Below, piece by piece: positions 38,114 through 50,781 of a stretch of DNA of 64,000 nt (its first letter is position 1; each line of letters opens with the position of its first letter). The translations under genes were made by a program, and so were the position numbers. A model generated the notes under the pieces. That model was given only the letters and a program-made list of their open reading frames with translations. It was not told the origin of the DNA and did not search any database. The stretch covers positions 186,001-250,000 of the forward strand of contig NZ_NAIA01000003.1 of assembly GCF_002192535.1 (NCBI RefSeq). The letters are read 5' to 3'. The stretch is from Polynucleobacter hirudinilacicola (GTDB lineage Bacteria; Pseudomonadota; Gammaproteobacteria; Burkholderiales; Burkholderiaceae).

Positions 38114-41005
38114 ATGCCAAATGCCTCAAATACCCCTAATTCACCAGCGGCCAGTTCTGCAGACGAACTCGCCAAATCCTATGAACCCGCCCCGATCGAA
38201 GCCTATTGGGGCCCTGAGTGGGAACGCAGGGGTATTGCTGATGCCAGCATGGATGAAGACAAAGGTGACTTTTCAATTCAACTGCCACCACCGAACGTCA
38301 CCGGCACCTTACACATGGGTCACGCTTTTAATCAGACCATCATGGATGGCCTGGTACGTCATGCCCGTATGTCTGGCAAAAATACTTTGTGGGTTCCAGG
38401 AACTGACCACGCAGGTATCGCCACCCAAATCGTTGTTGAGCGCCAGCTCGATGCCCAAAAAGTTTCTCGCCATGATTTAGGTCGTGAGAAATTTTTAGAA
38501 AAAGTATGGGAGTGGAAAGAAACTTCCGGCAATACCATCACCCGTCAGATTCGCCGCTTAGGTGCCTCGATTGATTGGGGCAAAGAATATTTCACGATGG
38601 ACAGCAAAATGTCCAAGGCAGTGGTGGAAGTATTTGTACGCTTACATGAGCAAGGTTTAATTTATCGCGGCAAACGTTTAGTTAACTGGGATCCTGTTTT
38701 AGGAACTGCCGTATCTGATTTAGAAGTAGTCAGCGAAGAAGAAGATGGTTCGATGTGGCATATCCGCTATCCACTAGCTGATGGCTCGGGCCACTTAACC
38801 GTTGCCACCACCCGCCCAGAAACTCTGCTGGGTGACGTTGCGGTGATGGTGAACCCAGAAGATGAACGCTATAAACATCTCATTGGTAAGTCAGTCAACC
38901 TACCTTTATGCAATCGTCAAATTCCGATCATTGCAGATGACTATGTTGATTTGAACTTTGGTACTGGTGTGGTGAAGGTAACTCCTGCGCATGACTTTAA
39001 TGACTACGCAGTAGGACAACGTCATCAATTACCGCTCATCAACATTCTCACTTTGGATGCCAAGATTAATGAGAATGCGCCAGCTGCTTACCAAGGTATG
39101 GAGCGCTTTGCCGCTCGTAAACAAATTGTTTCTGATTTAGATGCAGCAGGCCTATTAGAAAAAGTTCAGCCACACAAGCTCATGGTGCCACGGGGTGATC
39201 GCACCCAAACGATTATTGAACCCATGCTTACAGACCAATGGTTTGTAGCAATGTCTAAGCCAAGTCCTGATAACAAATATCAACCTGGCTCATCCATCGC
39301 TGGCGCTGCCTTAGATGCAGTTACTAAAGGTGACATTAAGCTCGTTCCAGAAAACTGGATTAATACTTATACGCAGTGGCTAGCCAATATTCAAGACTGG
39401 TGCATCTCTCGTCAACTCTGGTGGGGCCATCAAATCCCGGCTTGGTATGGCGATGATGGTCAGATCTTTGTTGCGCGCTCTGAAGAAGAAGCCAAAGCGA
39501 AAGCTGCTGCTGCAGGCTATACCGGCAAACTTAATCGTGACCCTGATGTTCTAGATACCTGGTTTAGCTCAGCCCTGGTTCCATTCAGCTCTCTGGGCTG
39601 GCCTGAAGAAACGCCTGCTTTAAATCACTTCTTGCCATCGTCAGTTTTAGTGACTGGCTTTGACATCATTTTCTTCTGGGTAGCGCGCATGGTCATGATG
39701 ACCTGCCACTTCACTGGCAAGGTGCCATTCCATACTGTCTACGTCCATGGCTTAGTACGCGATGCCGAAGGTCAAAAGATGAGTAAGTCCAAAGGCAATA
39801 CCTTAGACCCCATTGATTTGATCGATGGCATCCAGATTGAAGAGTTGGCCGGAAAACGTACCACTGGCTTGATGAATCCCAAGCAAGCAGAAAGCATTAG
39901 CAAGAAAACTAAGAAAGAGTTTCCAGATGGCATTCCTGCTTTTGGAACGGATGCCTTGCGTTTTACTTTTGCGTCTCTGGCATCTCTTGGTCGCAATATT
40001 AATTTTGACCAGAAGCGTTGTGAGGGCTATCGCAACTTCTGCAATAAGCTTTGGAATGCAACTCGCTTTGTTTTGATGAACTGTCCAGGTAGCGATGAAG
40101 ACAATGGCTTAGCACCTTGTGACAATCAATGCGGGCCCGAAGGTTATTTAGATTTCTCACCGGCAGATAAATGGATTGTTTCTCAATTACAAAGAACTGA
40201 GGCTGAGGTTGCTAAAGGCTTTGAGAACTATCGCTTTGACAACATTGCCGGCAGCATCTACCAATTTGTTTGGGATGAGTATTGCGACTGGTATCTAGAG
40301 CTTGCTAAGGTCCAACTGCAAACAGGAACTCTGGCACAACAACGCGCTACCCGCCGCACCCTATTGCGCGTCCTTGAAACCATCTTACGAATGGCGCACC
40401 CACTGATTCCATTTATCACCGAGACTCTTTGGCAAACTGTTGGTCCAAAGTCTGGAAAAGATTTGGCTAAACAAGCGAAGCAAACGATTGCACTCCAGCC
40501 CTACCCCGTTTCTCAGCCAGAAAAAATCGATGAGAAAAGCGAGGCCTGGGTAGCACAAATCAAAGCGATTGTGGATGCCTGCAGAAACTTGCGCGGTGAA
40601 ATGCAAGTTCCTCCTGGTCAAAAAGTACCACTTTGGATTTATGGTCCAGAAGAATTCCTAGCAAGAGCTACCCCTTATTTGACAGCCCTCGCTAAATTAA
40701 CTGAAGTCAAAATCTATAGCGATGAGTCTGCCCTAGAAAAAGATGCTCCTGGGGCACCAATTGCTCTGATAGGTAATATCAAACTCTTGCTCAAAATTGA
40801 GGTGGATGTTGCCGCTGAACGCATTCGCCTTAGCAAAGAAATTGAGCGTCTTGCAAATGAGATCGGCAAGGCCAAGGGCAAATTAAGCAATGAGAGCTTT
40901 GTGGCTCGCGCACCAGCTGAGGTTGTCGCCCAAGAACAGCAACGTCTGACTGGTTTTGAGCAAAATCATGAGAAGCTTGTTGCACAATTAGAGCGTCTGA
41001 AATAA
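38114..41005 (+). CDS. valS: Valyl-tRNA synthetase
   Basis: [14 protein letters not shown] (HIGH) and KMSKSKGN motifs, C-terminal coiled coil. Confidence 0.97.
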   Translation: MPNASNTPNSPAASSADELAKSYEPAPIEAYWGPEWERRGIADASMDEDKGDFSIQLPPPNVTGTLHMGHAFNQTIMDGLVRHARMSGKNTLWVPGTDHAGIATQIVVERQLDAQKVSRHDLGREKFLEKVWEWKETSGNTITRQIRRLGASIDWGKEYFTMDSKMSKAVVEVFVRLHEQGLIYRGKRLVNWDPVLGTAVSDLEVVSEEEDGSMWHIRYPLADGSGHLTVATTRPETLLGDVAVMVNPEDERYKHLIGKSVNLPLCNRQIPIIADDYVDLNFGTGVVKVTPAHDFNDYAVGQRHQLPLINILTLDAKINENAPAAYQGMERFAARKQIVSDLDAAGLLEKVQPHKLMVPRGDRTQTIIEPMLTDQWFVAMSKPSPDNKYQPGSSIAGAALDAVTKGDIKLVPENWINTYTQWLANIQDWCISRQLWWGHQIPAWYGDDGQIFVARSEEEAKAKAAAAGYTGKLNRDPDVLDTWFSSALVPFSSLGWPEETPALNHFLPSSVLVTGFDIIFFWVARMVMMTCHFTGKVPFHTVYVHGLVRDAEGQKMSKSKGNTLDPIDLIDGIQIEELAGKRTTGLMNPKQAESISKKTKKEFPDGIPAFGTDALRFTFASLASLGRNINFDQKRCEGYRNFCNKLWNATRFVLMNCPGSDEDNGLAPCDNQCGPEGYLDFSPADKWIVSQLQRTEAEVAKGFENYRFDNIAGSIYQFVWDEYCDWYLELAKVQLQTGTLAQQRATRRTLLRVLETILRMAHPLIPFITETLWQTVGPKSGKDLAKQAKQTIALQPYPVSQPEKIDEKSEAWVAQIKAIVDACRNLRGEMQVPPGQKVPLWIYGPEEFLARATPYLTALAKLTEVKIYSDESALEKDAPGAPIALIGNIKLLLKIEVDVAAERIRLSKEIERLANEIGKAKGKLSNESFVARAPAEVVAQEQQRLTGFEQNHEKLVAQLERLK

Positions 41006-41038
41006 AACTGCAGCAAATCCAGAGCGATCGGAATCCTT

Positions 41039-41923
41039 ATGCCATTAGCCACTAAAGCCGTTACCAAAGCCGTTTTTCCTGTTGCCGGTTTAGGCACTCG
41101 TTTCTTGCCTGCCACCAAGGCAAGCCCGAAAGAGATGCTCAATGTGGTTGATAAACCTCTCATTCAGTATGCGGTTGAAGAAGCTATTGCCGCCGGTATT
41201 ACTGAAATGATTTTTGTTACCGGTCGCAGCAAGCGTGCGATTGAAGATCACTTTGATAAAGCGTATGAACTTGAAGCAGAGCTTGAGGCTAAAAATAAAA
41301 CAGCTTTACTAGAGATAGTCCGCAGCGTTAAACCCAGTCACGTGGATTGTGTGTACGTCCGCCAACCTGAAGCCTTAGGTCTAGGTCATGCAGTGTTGTG
41401 TGCTGAAAAATTAGTTCGTGACGAACCCTTTGCCATCATCCTAGCGGATGACTTATTGGATGGGCAAACACCCGTACTCAAGCAAATGCTCAAGGTGTTT
41501 GATGAGCAAAATGGTTCTGTGATTGCTGTAGAGAAAATCGATCCCGCTAAGAGCGGTTCATACGGCATCGTCTCTGGCGCTGAAGTGGCCAAGGGCATCT
41601 ACCGTCTTAACGGCATTGTAGAAAAGCCGCAACCTAAAGATGCCCCCTCTAACTTAGCTGTTGTGGGTCGCTATGTTCTATCCTCTGATATTTTCAGTCA
41701 CATTCGCAATCTCAAACCTGGTGCTGGTGGCGAGATTCAATTGACTGATGCAATTGCTTCCTTACTCAAAGAAGAGCCTGTATTTGCTTATGAATACGAT
41801 GGTGTTCGCTATGACTGCGGTAGCAAGCTTGGCTACCTCAAGGCTTCGGTTGAATTCGCCTTACGCCATCCTGAGTTGAGCTCTGACTTTGCAGCCTACT
41901 TAAAGGGCCGCTCCTTAACCTAA
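41039..41923 (+). CDS. galU: UTP-glucose-1-phosphate uridylyltransferase
   Basis: [25 protein letters not shown]. Confidence 0.96.
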   Translation: MPLATKAVTKAVFPVAGLGTRFLPATKASPKEMLNVVDKPLIQYAVEEAIAAGITEMIFVTGRSKRAIEDHFDKAYELEAELEAKNKTALLEIVRSVKPSHVDCVYVRQPEALGLGHAVLCAEKLVRDEPFAIILADDLLDGQTPVLKQMLKVFDEQNGSVIAVEKIDPAKSGSYGIVSGAEVAKGIYRLNGIVEKPQPKDAPSNLAVVGRYVLSSDIFSHIRNLKPGAGGEIQLTDAIASLLKEEPVFAYEYDGVRYDCGSKLGYLKASVEFALRHPELSSDFAAYLKGRSLT

Positions 41924-41948
41924 GACGTTTGGGTTTTCCGGATCTTGC

Positions 41949-42191
41949 TTATCTTCTCTTGAGGAAGAAAACCAGGACATCACCTTCAGTAGTGCTGGCA
42001 ATGAGTTCATTGCCGGTTTGTTTGGCAAACGCTGGAAAGTCGTGTGCCGCACCTGCATCAGTAGCCTTAACCTTCAGCACATCCCCCGATTGCAAAGTTG
42101 CCAAAGCCTTCTTGGTGCGCAAAATTGGTAAGGGGCAATTCATGCCAATCGCATCTACCTCTGCGGTAAAGACAATATTTTGATCGCTCAT
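41949..42191 (-). CDS. TusA-family sulfurtransferase
   Basis: [18 protein letters not shown]. Confidence 0.93.
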   Translation of the reverse strand: MSDQNIVFTAEVDAIGMNCPLPILRTKKALATLQSGDVLKVKATDAGAAHDFPAFAKQTGNELIASTTEGDVLVFFLKRR

Positions 42192-44812
42192 TTGCTAGCC
42201 ACCCAGTCTTTAACACCTTCCAATGCCGCGCCCAACTTGCTTGGGTCATTACCACCAGCCATTGCCATTTCTGGCTTACCGCCACCCTTGCCGCCTACTT
42301 GCTGAGCAACAAAGTTCACGAGATCACCTGCTTTTACTTTTCCGATAGAGTCAGCAGTCACGCCGGCAATCAGACTGACCTTATCGCCCTGGACAGATGC
42401 CAACACAATTGCTGCAGTTTTAAGTTTAGCTTTGAGTGCATCCATCGTTTCACGTAAGACCCCTGCATCAGCACCATCTAAACGGGCCGCTAATACTTTG
42501 AGGCCATTGATATCAATTGCTTGACCAGCTAACTCGTCACCTTGGCTTGCAGCCAACTTCGAGTTCACCTTTTCTAGCTCACGTTCAGCATGGCGCAAGC
42601 TCTCTTGTAATTGCGCAACGCGGTTTACTAAGTCGCCTGGATGGGTTTTCAGAATCGCTGCAGCTTCATTAATCTTATCTTCCATGCTTTGTAGGAATTG
42701 AAGCGCATTATTACCAGTGACCGCCTCAACACGGCGAATACCAGCAGCTACACCACCCTCAGAAACAATCTTGAGGCTACCGATATCACCAGTGCGAGAT
42801 ACGTGCGTACCGCCACACAACTCTTTAGAGCTACCAATTTCTAGAACGCGCACTTCTTCGCCATACTTTTCACCAAAAAGCATCATGGCACCAGTCTTTT
42901 GGGCATCGTCTAAAGACATCACCTTGCCTGAGGTAGCAGTGTTCTCCAAAATCTCTTGATTCACAATGTCTTCTATTTTGCGAATTTGCTCAGCTGTAAT
43001 AGGGGCATTGTGCGTAAAGTCAAAACGGGTCTTAGAAGCATCTACTAATGAACCTTTTTGCTGTACATGATCGCCTAGCACTTCGCGCAAAGCTTTGTGC
43101 AGAATATGGGTAGCGCTGTGATTACGCATGGTATCGGTTCTTTGCTGAACATCAACTAAAGCATTGAGCGCATCACCCACCTTCAGCTCACCCTCGAGTA
43201 GCTCACCCTGATGCCCAAAGACATCAGCCTGAATCTTGAAGGTATCTTCCACTGCAAAGCGAACGGTCTCATTGCGAAGCTCGCCTTTATCGCCAACCTG
43301 GCCACCAGACTCCGCATAGAAAGGAGTGTGATCCAACACGATCACTACAGCATCACCCGCCTTCACTGACGTCACAGGAGATCCATCCACATACAAAGCG
43401 CTTACCCTAGCGCCCTCGTGTTTTAAGGTGTTGTAACCATGAAATTGAGTAGGCTGGCCTTTGTAATCCAAGCCTTGAGCAACTTTGAACTTACCGGCCG
43501 CCCTAGCTTGATCGCGCTGCTTTTGCATTGCCACTTCAAAACCTACGGCATCAACTGTCACACCACGCTCACGACAAACGTCAGCCGTTAAATCTAGAGG
43601 GAAACCAAAAGTATCATGCAAGCGGAAAGCAGTTTCTCCATCAACTACTTTTGCACCGCCTGCCAATGCGCCATCCAGTATTTCCATACCATTGGCAATC
43701 GTTTGGAAGAACCGCTCTTCTTCTTGCTTCAGCACTTCAGCCACTTTATCTTGAGCAGCACGCAACTCTGGATAAGCTTCGCCCATCTCTTTTACCAAGG
43801 AAGGTACTAATTGGTAAAAGAATGGTTTACGTGCGCCTAACTTATAGCCATGACGAATGGCACGACGGGCAATACGACGCAATACATATCCGCGGCCTGC
43901 ATTACCCGGAATCACGCCATCGACAACGATAAAGCTGCAAGCACGAATGTGGTCAGCAATCACTTTCAGAGATGGGCTTTGCGCATCACAGTTTTGGCCA
44001 CCAGCAGCATCCACTGCATCCTTGGAAGCCTTGAGGAGATTGACGAAAAGATCAATCTCATAGTTAGAATTTACATGCTGCAAAACAGCAGCAATACGCT
44101 CAAGACCCATGCCAGTATCCACGCTGGGCTTGGGTAGTAAATGCATGACACCTGCTTCATCGCGGTTGAACTGCATGAAGACGTTGTTCCAAATTTCAAT
44201 ATAGCGATCACCATCTTCATCTGGACTGCCTGGAGGGCCGCCAGGAATATGATCGCCGTGGTCATAGAAAATTTCTGTACAAGGACCACATGGTCCGGTA
44301 TCACCCATCATCCAGAAATTGTCAGAAGCGTAACGCGCGCCCTTGTTATCGCCGATACGAATAATGCGGTCTGCTGGAATGCCAATCTGCTTATTCCAAA
44401 TCTCATAAGCCTCGTCATCCTCGGCATACACAGTGACCAATAGCTTTTCTTTGGGCAACTTAAATTCTTGCGTCAATAAATCCCATGCAAGCTGAATCGC
44501 ATCCTTCTTGAAGTAATCTCCAAACGAAAAATTACCCAACATCTCAAAAAAGGTGTGGTGACGTGCGGTATAGCCAACGTTATCCAAGTCATTGTGTTTA
44601 CCGCCCGCCCGGATGCACTTTTGTGCAGTCGTGGCCCGGCTGTAGGGACGCTTATCAAAGCCTAAAAACACGTCTTTGAACTGGTTCATACCCGCATTGG
44701 TAAATAGCAAGGTAGGATCATCCCCCGGAACTACCGGACTGGATGGAACGATTTGGTGGCCTTTTCGGGCAAAGAAATCCAGGTATGCCTGGCGAATTTG
44801 GGAGACTTTCAT
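42188..44812 (-). CDS. alaS: Alanyl-tRNA synthetase
   Basis: [72 protein letters not shown]. Confidence 0.97.
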   Translation of the reverse strand: MKVSQIRQAYLDFFARKGHQIVPSSPVVPGDDPTLLFTNAGMNQFKDVFLGFDKRPYSRATTAQKCIRAGGKHNDLDNVGYTARHHTFFEMLGNFSFGDYFKKDAIQLAWDLLTQEFKLPKEKLLVTVYAEDDEAYEIWNKQIGIPADRIIRIGDNKGARYASDNFWMMGDTGPCGPCTEIFYDHGDHIPGGPPGSPDEDGDRYIEIWNNVFMQFNRDEAGVMHLLPKPSVDTGMGLERIAAVLQHVNSNYEIDLFVNLLKASKDAVDAAGGQNCDAQSPSLKVIADHIRACSFIVVDGVIPGNAGRGYVLRRIARRAIRHGYKLGARKPFFYQLVPSLVKEMGEAYPELRAAQDKVAEVLKQEEERFFQTIANGMEILDGALAGGAKVVDGETAFRLHDTFGFPLDLTADVCRERGVTVDAVGFEVAMQKQRDQARAAGKFKVAQGLDYKGQPTQFHGYNTLKHEGARVSALYVDGSPVTSVKAGDAVVIVLDHTPFYAESGGQVGDKGELRNETVRFAVEDTFKIQADVFGHQGELLEGELKVGDALNALVDVQQRTDTMRNHSATHILHKALREVLGDHVQQKGSLVDASKTRFDFTHNAPITAEQIRKIEDIVNQEILENTATSGKVMSLDDAQKTGAMMLFGEKYGEEVRVLEIGSSKELCGGTHVSRTGDIGSLKIVSEGGVAAGIRRVEAVTGNNALQFLQSMEDKINEAAAILKTHPGDLVNRVAQLQESLRHAERELEKVNSKLAASQGDELAGQAIDINGLKVLAARLDGADAGVLRETMDALKAKLKTAAIVLASVQGDKVSLIAGVTADSIGKVKAGDLVNFVAQQVGGKGGGKPEMAMAGGNDPSKLGAALEGVKDWVASK

Positions 44813-44937
44813 GGCAATAATTATCGCATTGGCCACCTTCTAGGGCAAACCCTAGAAAAGATACCCCTTGGGTGCTTTACAATCCCACAACATCAATAAA
44901 TAGATCGGCGTTTGAGTCGATTCACAAGGAGCACAAC

Positions 44938-45399
44938 TTGAAAGTTCGCAACCAACGGGATTTGGGGGCTGGGATCATGTATATGGTCATTGGCGCCTTC
45001 TTTGCCATCATAGCAACCCGATACCAAATGGGCACTGCGGCCAAAATGGGTCCTGGCTATTTCCCATTCTATTTAGGCCTTCTGATGTTCTTCCTGGGCT
45101 TGCTAGTAGCCGTTAAGGCATTTAGCGCTAAAGCTGCGATTGAATCAATCCCCAAATTTAACTGGCGGATCATTGCTCAAATTACTGGTGCTGTAGTTCT
45201 CTACGGACTTTTGCTTCCAAGACTCGGTTTTCTGATTGCTGTGGTGGTTTTGGTTTTCGTAGCAGCAAGTGCCAGCAGAGAGTTCACCTGGAAAGGTACT
45301 CTGATTAATGCTGCCTTCTTAGTGACCTTCACTTACTCAGTTTTTGTATTGGGTCTGAAACTTCAGTTCCCGCTCCTGCCAGCATTCCTACAACAATAA
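44938..45399 (+). CDS. Tripartite tricarboxylate transporter small membrane subunit (TctB-like)
   Basis: Four-TM-like hydrophobic profile (AAKMGPGYFPFYLGLLMFFLGL); immediately upstream of TctA. Confidence 0.9.
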   Translation: MKVRNQRDLGAGIMYMVIGAFFAIIATRYQMGTAAKMGPGYFPFYLGLLMFFLGLLVAVKAFSAKAAIESIPKFNWRIIAQITGAVVLYGLLLPRLGFLIAVVVLVFVAASASREFTWKGTLINAAFLVTFTYSVFVLGLKLQFPLLPAFLQQ

Positions 45400-45418
45400 A
45401 GAACCGGGACACTACAAA

Positions 45419-46924
45419 ATGGATTTATTTGCTAATTTAGGTCTCGGTTTTGAAACCGCATTTACCTTACAAAATCTCATGTACTGCCTCATCGGCTGTA
45501 TTTTGGGAACTCTCATCGGCGTGCTGCCTGGCTTAGGCCCTATCGCTACTATTGCGATGCTTTTACCAGCAACCTACGCATTACCTCCAATTGCTGCATT
45601 GATCATGTTGGCTGGTATTTATTACGGCTCACAGTATGGCGGATCTACAACAGCGATTCTTCTCAACATTCCCGGGGAGACGTCGTCAGTGGTGACCGCA
45701 ATTGATGGCTACCAAATGGCCCGCAATGGCCGGGCTGGTGTCGCTTTGTTTACTGCTGGAACCGCATCCTTCTTTGCAGGTTGTGTAGCAACTTTAGTCT
45801 TAGCTGCTTTTGCTGCCCCACTCTCGCAGCTTGCGTTTAAGTTTGGTCCTGCGGAGTACTTCTCGCTGATGGTCTTAGGTCTAATTGGTGCGGTTGTTCT
45901 GGCATCCGGCTCTTTGATCAAAGCGATCGGCATGATCATCTTGGGTTTGTTAATGGGCTTAATTGGTACTGACGTGAACTCTGGTGTTTCACGCTATGCG
46001 TTTGATATTCCTGAATTGAGCGATGGCATCGGTTTCGTTGCGGTTGCTATGGGTGTATTTGGCTTCGCTGAAATCATGGGCAACCTTGAAAAAACTGGTG
46101 ACGACGAAGGCTTCCTCAATAAATTGACCAGTATGGTTCCAAGCAAAAACGATTTAAAGCGTATGGTCCCATCCATTTTGCGTGGCACAACGATTGGTTC
46201 CGTCTTAGGTATCCTGCCTGGCGGCGGCGCAGCCTTGGCAGCATTCGGCGCCTACTCAGTTGAAAAGAAATCCTCCAAGTACAGCCATGAATTTGGTAAG
46301 GGTGCGATTGAAGGTGTTGCAGGTCCTGAGGCAGCAAACAATGCTGCAGCTCAAACCTCATTCATTCCACTACTGACTTTAGGTATCCCACCAAATGCTG
46401 TGATGGCGTTGATGGTTGGTGCGATGACTATTCATAACATTCAGCCAGGTCCACAAGTGATGACCAGCAACCCAGCATTGTTCTGGGGCTTGATCGCGTC
46501 GATGTGGATTGGTAACGTGATGCTGATTCTCTTGAACTTGCCACTGATTGGTATCTGGGTAAAGCTCTTGAAGATTCCTTATCGCTTCCTATATCCAGCA
46601 ATTTTGGTGTTCTGCTGTATCGGTGTGTACACCGTGAACAACACCGTGTTTGACGTATACGTAACTGCAGGCTTTGGCTTGATTGGTTACCTGTTCTTCA
46701 AACTTGGTTGTGAACCTCCTCCATTGCTTTTGGGCTTCGTGCTCGGACCAATGATGGAAGAGAACTTCCGTCGTGCACTATTACTGTCACGCGGCGACTT
46801 CACCACCTTCCTGACACGCCCACTTTCCTTAGGGTTGCTGATTGCCGCAGCCCTTTTGGTAGTGATCGTGGCCCTGCCAGCAGTGAAGAAGACTCGCGAA
46901 GAGGCATTTGCCGAAGAAGATTAA
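45419..46924 (+). CDS. Tripartite tricarboxylate transporter large membrane subunit (TctA-like)
   Basis: IGVLPGLGPIATIAMLLPATY, YYGSQYGGSTTAILLNIPGETSSVVTAIDGYQMA. Confidence 0.95.
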   Translation: MDLFANLGLGFETAFTLQNLMYCLIGCILGTLIGVLPGLGPIATIAMLLPATYALPPIAALIMLAGIYYGSQYGGSTTAILLNIPGETSSVVTAIDGYQMARNGRAGVALFTAGTASFFAGCVATLVLAAFAAPLSQLAFKFGPAEYFSLMVLGLIGAVVLASGSLIKAIGMIILGLLMGLIGTDVNSGVSRYAFDIPELSDGIGFVAVAMGVFGFAEIMGNLEKTGDDEGFLNKLTSMVPSKNDLKRMVPSILRGTTIGSVLGILPGGGAALAAFGAYSVEKKSSKYSHEFGKGAIEGVAGPEAANNAAAQTSFIPLLTLGIPPNAVMALMVGAMTIHNIQPGPQVMTSNPALFWGLIASMWIGNVMLILLNLPLIGIWVKLLKIPYRFLYPAILVFCCIGVYTVNNTVFDVYVTAGFGLIGYLFFKLGCEPPPLLLGFVLGPMMEENFRRALLLSRGDFTTFLTRPLSLGLLIAAALLVVIVALPAVKKTREEAFAEED

Positions 46925-46948
46925 ATTTAATCATCCAACAGGAAACGA

Positions 46949-46976
46949 GCCCGCAGCAGTTTGCGGGCTTTTTCTT
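46949..46976 (+). terminator. Rho-independent terminator after tctA-like gene
   Basis: GCCCGCAGCAGTTTGCGGGCTTTTTCTTT. Confidence 0.85.
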
Positions 46977-47007
46977 TATGGGTCATGGTTTTCTCTACAA
47001 TGTGGCT

Positions 47008-48780
47008 ATGTCCCAAGATAGCAAACCCTCTAAAGCCAATACTAGTGCTTTGGCCGAGCCCTCCAACTTCTTACGTCAGATCATTGATCATGACTTAGCA
47101 AGTGGTGCTTTTTCACAGAGAACCAATTTGGCTGGCGAGGTAATTCCATCGATCATCACCCGTTTTCCGCCCGAACCAAATGGCTATTTACATATTGGTC
47201 ATGCAAAAAGTATTTGCTTAAACTTTGGGCTTGCCGCTGACTACAACAATCAGCCCGGTGGCGCGCGTTGCAATATGCGACTTGATGACACCAACCCAGT
47301 TAAGGAGGATGTTGAATACGCCGACAGTATTTTGGATGCTGTCAAATGGTTAGGCTTTGATTGGGGCACTCACCTTTACCATGCGAGCGACTACTTTGAT
47401 CGTCTTTACGAATTTGCCGAAATTCTGATTCAGAATGGCAAAGCTTATGTCGATAGCCAAAGCGCTGATGATATTCACACCAATCGTGGCAACTTTGGTC
47501 AAGCTGGAAAAAATAGTCCTTATCGAGATCGCAGTCCAGAGGAGAACCTTTCTCTGTTCCGTGAGATGCGGGATGGCAAGTTCAAAGATGGTGAACACGT
47601 TCTACGCCTAAAGATTGATATGGCGCATCCGAATATTGTGATGCGTGACCCAGTGGTCTACCGTATTCGCCACACCGATCACCATCGCACGGGCAGTAAG
47701 TGGTGCATTTACCCCTTGTACGACTTCACGCACTGTATTTCTGATGCGCTAGAGAATGTCTCTCACTCTATTTGTACGCTTGAGTTTGAAAACAATCGCC
47801 CTCTTTACGATTGGATCGTCAATTCTCTTAAAGAATTGGGTGTGTTTAAAGATCCCGTGCCACATCAGTATGAATTTGCACGTCTGAATTTGACTTACAC
47901 CATCACTAGTAAACGCAAGTTATTGCAACTTGTAGAAGAAAAGCATGTTGATGGCTGGGATGATCCCCGCATGCCGACCATTGTCGGTATCCGTCGTCGC
48001 GGCTACACCCCAGAAAGTATTCGCTTGTTCTGCGAGCGTATTGGTGTATCCAAAGCAGATAGCTGGATCGATATGAGCACTTTGGATCAAGCCCTGCGAG
48101 ATGATCTTGAAGTCAGAGCGCCCCGCGCTACAGCAGTACTCAAGCCACTCAAGCTGGTGATTGAAAACTTTGATGCTGCTAGCAAAGAATCATGCTCAGC
48201 GCCACGTCATCCACAGCATCCTGAATGGGGTAATCGTGAATTTAATTTCACCCGCGAATTGTGGATTGAAGAAGATGACTTCATGAAAGAACCTATTAAA
48301 GGTTTCTTCAGATTATTTCCACCTATTGGAGATCAGCCTGGAAGCCGTGTACGTTTGCGTCATGGCTTTGTAATTGAATGCACCGGCTTTGAGACTGATG
48401 CCAATGGCAATGTCATTCAGGTGAACGCGACCCACTTCCCTGATAGCAAGAGCGGTACTCCTGGCTCAAATAACTATAAGGTGAAAGGCAATATTCACTG
48501 GATTAGCGCTGCTGAAGCTATTGCTACTGAAGTGCGTCTATACGATCACCTCTTTAGCGACCCGCATCCCGATAGTGGTGATAAGAATTTCTTGGACGCC
48601 ATTAATCCGAACTCTAAGCAAACCATTTCTGCTTACCTAGAACCTTGTATGAGGGATATCAAAGCTGGAGAACGTTTCCAGTTTGAGCGCCATGGCTACT
48701 TTGTTGCTGACGAATCTGATTCAAAACCTGGTAAGCCGGTATTTAATCGTACCGTTGGCCTTAAGGATTCTTGGAAATAG
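47008..48780 (+). CDS. glnS: Glutaminyl-tRNA synthetase
   Basis: RFPPEPNGYLHIGHAKSICLNFGLA; MRLDDTNPVKEDVEY. Confidence 0.97.
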   Translation: MSQDSKPSKANTSALAEPSNFLRQIIDHDLASGAFSQRTNLAGEVIPSIITRFPPEPNGYLHIGHAKSICLNFGLAADYNNQPGGARCNMRLDDTNPVKEDVEYADSILDAVKWLGFDWGTHLYHASDYFDRLYEFAEILIQNGKAYVDSQSADDIHTNRGNFGQAGKNSPYRDRSPEENLSLFREMRDGKFKDGEHVLRLKIDMAHPNIVMRDPVVYRIRHTDHHRTGSKWCIYPLYDFTHCISDALENVSHSICTLEFENNRPLYDWIVNSLKELGVFKDPVPHQYEFARLNLTYTITSKRKLLQLVEEKHVDGWDDPRMPTIVGIRRRGYTPESIRLFCERIGVSKADSWIDMSTLDQALRDDLEVRAPRATAVLKPLKLVIENFDAASKESCSAPRHPQHPEWGNREFNFTRELWIEEDDFMKEPIKGFFRLFPPIGDQPGSRVRLRHGFVIECTGFETDANGNVIQVNATHFPDSKSGTPGSNNYKVKGNIHWISAAEAIATEVRLYDHLFSDPHPDSGDKNFLDAINPNSKQTISAYLEPCMRDIKAGERFQFERHGYFVADESDSKPGKPVFNRTVGLKDSWK

Positions 48781-49648
48781 TTTTCAGAAAATGGCCTACG
48801 CTCGGATAGCATAGCGGCCTTTTTAATTCATGCAGGCGGGTATTGGTTACTCTTCTTGACTCACGCATAAATGACCACAGCATTGGGCTGACTAATTTTT
48901 GTAATTGAGCGCCCGGCATTCTAGGCGGTCGATCTAGACCGAAAGCATCAGCCACCTCATCAAAGTAATCACCCATTTTGGTTTCACCACCGTCACACGT
49001 ATTGATAACTCTCTGTGGCCTGCCGTGATAAACCGCAGCACATACTAAGCTCGCTAAATCATCGCTATGAATGTGATTGGAATAAGCGTCCTCTTCAGAA
49101 ATTAGTGCTGGTGTTTTAGACTGCAGACGCTCAATAGGTAGACGGTTGGCGGCATAAATTCCTGGCACACGCAAAATCGTTAAAGCCACCCCATGAGCGG
49201 GTGCCCATAAACGTAATGCGCGCTCAGCATCCACTCTTCTTTGGGCGCGCTCACTCTGAGGGCTGACTGGGGTTGCTTCGCTGACTTTAGCGCCCCCATG
49301 ATCCCCATAGACACCTGTGGTGCTGATATAGATTAGACGCCTGACGGCATTAGATCCTTGGGCTAAAATTCGGATTAGGTTGCGGGTTCGGCAATCACGA
49401 TTTCCTTGGTTTTGGGGGGGTGCTAGATGAATGATGGTTTGAGCTAAACCCGATAGGCGCCACAAAGTTTCTGGCTGATCCAGATTACCCAACAGTGGAA
49501 TCGCGCCAGCCTCCCTCAACTCCTGAAAACGACTTTGTTGAGAAGTTAAAGCAAAAACTCGATGACTACGGGCAAGCTGTTTTACCACCCGAAGACCAAT
49601 GTCACCGCAGCCAATAATCAGGATTGAAGGTTTACCAAAAGATTGCAT
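48761..49648 (-). CDS. NAD(P)-dependent epimerase/dehydratase-like (SDR) protein
   Basis: ILIIGCGDIGLRVVKQLA; YISTTGVYGDHGG. Confidence 0.88.
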   Translation of the reverse strand: MQSFGKPSILIIGCGDIGLRVVKQLARSHRVFALTSQQSRFQELREAGAIPLLGNLDQPETLWRLSGLAQTIIHLAPPQNQGNRDCRTRNLIRILAQGSNAVRRLIYISTTGVYGDHGGAKVSEATPVSPQSERAQRRVDAERALRLWAPAHGVALTILRVPGIYAANRLPIERLQSKTPALISEEDAYSNHIHSDDLASLVCAAVYHGRPQRVINTCDGGETKMGDYFDEVADAFGLDRPPRMPGAQLQKLVSPMLWSFMRESRRVTNTRLHELKRPLCYPSVGHFLKTISKNP

Positions 49649-49678
49649 AAGTAATATCGTAACGATTTATTGAAAGGA

Positions 49679-50725
49679 ATGAGAGTGTCTTATCAGGTCA
49701 CGCTCAAAACGAGCGGCAAACAATTTACCGTTAACCAAGATGAAACACTCCTGGAGGCCGCTCTGCGTCAAGGCATCAAGCTGCCCTATGGCTGCAAAAA
49801 CGGTGCTTGCGGATCCTGCAAAGGCAAAATCATCGAAGGTCAGGTAACCCATGGCCAGCATAGCGAGAGCGCCTTAAGTAAGTCTGATGAGACTACCGGT
49901 AGCACTTTATTTTGTTGCGCCCATCCCCAGTCCGATCTGTTGATTGAGGCTCGTGAAGTTCAGGGCGCTGGCGATATTGCTATTCGGAAAGTTCCTTGTC
50001 GAGTCAATACGATTGAACGTCCTAGTCATGATGTCACTATTTTGAAGCTACAACTTCCAGCTGCTGAACGCTTTCAGTTCCTGGCAGGCCAGTATCTGGA
50101 GTTCCTCCTTAAGGATGGCCAGCGCCGTGCCTACTCCATTGCCAATGCCCCAGACCAAGAAGGTCCGCTTGAGTTACATATCCGTCATTTACCTGGCGGC
50201 GTATTTACCGACTTTGTGTTTGGGACAAGCAGCCCGGCATTGAAAGAAAAAGATATCCTGCGCTTTGAAGGTCCTTTGGGTAGCTTCTTTCTCAGAGAAG
50301 ATTCTCAGAAACCCATCGTTTTTGTTGCTGCAGGGACTGGCTTTGCCCCGATCAAATCCATCATCGAGCAAATGCAGGCTAAAAAGATTCAAAGGCCCAT
50401 TGAGCTTTATTGGGGTGGACGTCGCCCTGGCGATCTCTACCTAGATGATTTATGCAAGGCCTGGCAAAAAGAGATTCCTAATCTCAAGTACATTCCGGTG
50501 ATCTCAGATGCCCTTGAAGAGGATGCCTGGAGTGGTCGAATTGGTTTTGTCCATCAAGCTGTGATGGCAGATCATCCCGATATGAAGGGCCTTCAGGTCT
50601 ATGCCTGTGGCGCACCAGTCATGGTAAATGCCGCACGGGACGACTTTTCATCCAAATGTCACCTGCCTGAGGAAGAATTCTTCGCAGACTCATTTACTAG
50701 TGCCGCAGATTTAGCCACCAACTAA
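49679..50725 (+). CDS. 2Fe-2S ferredoxin / FAD-NAD reductase (CDP-6-deoxy-delta-3,4-glucoseen reductase-like)
   Basis: YGCKNGACGSCKGKIIEG; RAYSIANAP; VFVAAGTGFAPIKSIIE. Confidence 0.9.
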   Translation: MRVSYQVTLKTSGKQFTVNQDETLLEAALRQGIKLPYGCKNGACGSCKGKIIEGQVTHGQHSESALSKSDETTGSTLFCCAHPQSDLLIEAREVQGAGDIAIRKVPCRVNTIERPSHDVTILKLQLPAAERFQFLAGQYLEFLLKDGQRRAYSIANAPDQEGPLELHIRHLPGGVFTDFVFGTSSPALKEKDILRFEGPLGSFFLREDSQKPIVFVAAGTGFAPIKSIIEQMQAKKIQRPIELYWGGRRPGDLYLDDLCKAWQKEIPNLKYIPVISDALEEDAWSGRIGFVHQAVMADHPDMKGLQVYACGAPVMVNAARDDFSSKCHLPEEEFFADSFTSAADLATN

Positions 50726-50781
50726 ATTCCGATAAAGTTAGATAATAGAAACCTTAATAGCCTCAATTACCCAAGTTCAGC

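Noticed and set aside
43528-43932. 134-aa ORF antisense to alaS
   Set aside because: Within a clear alaS coding region; no domain.
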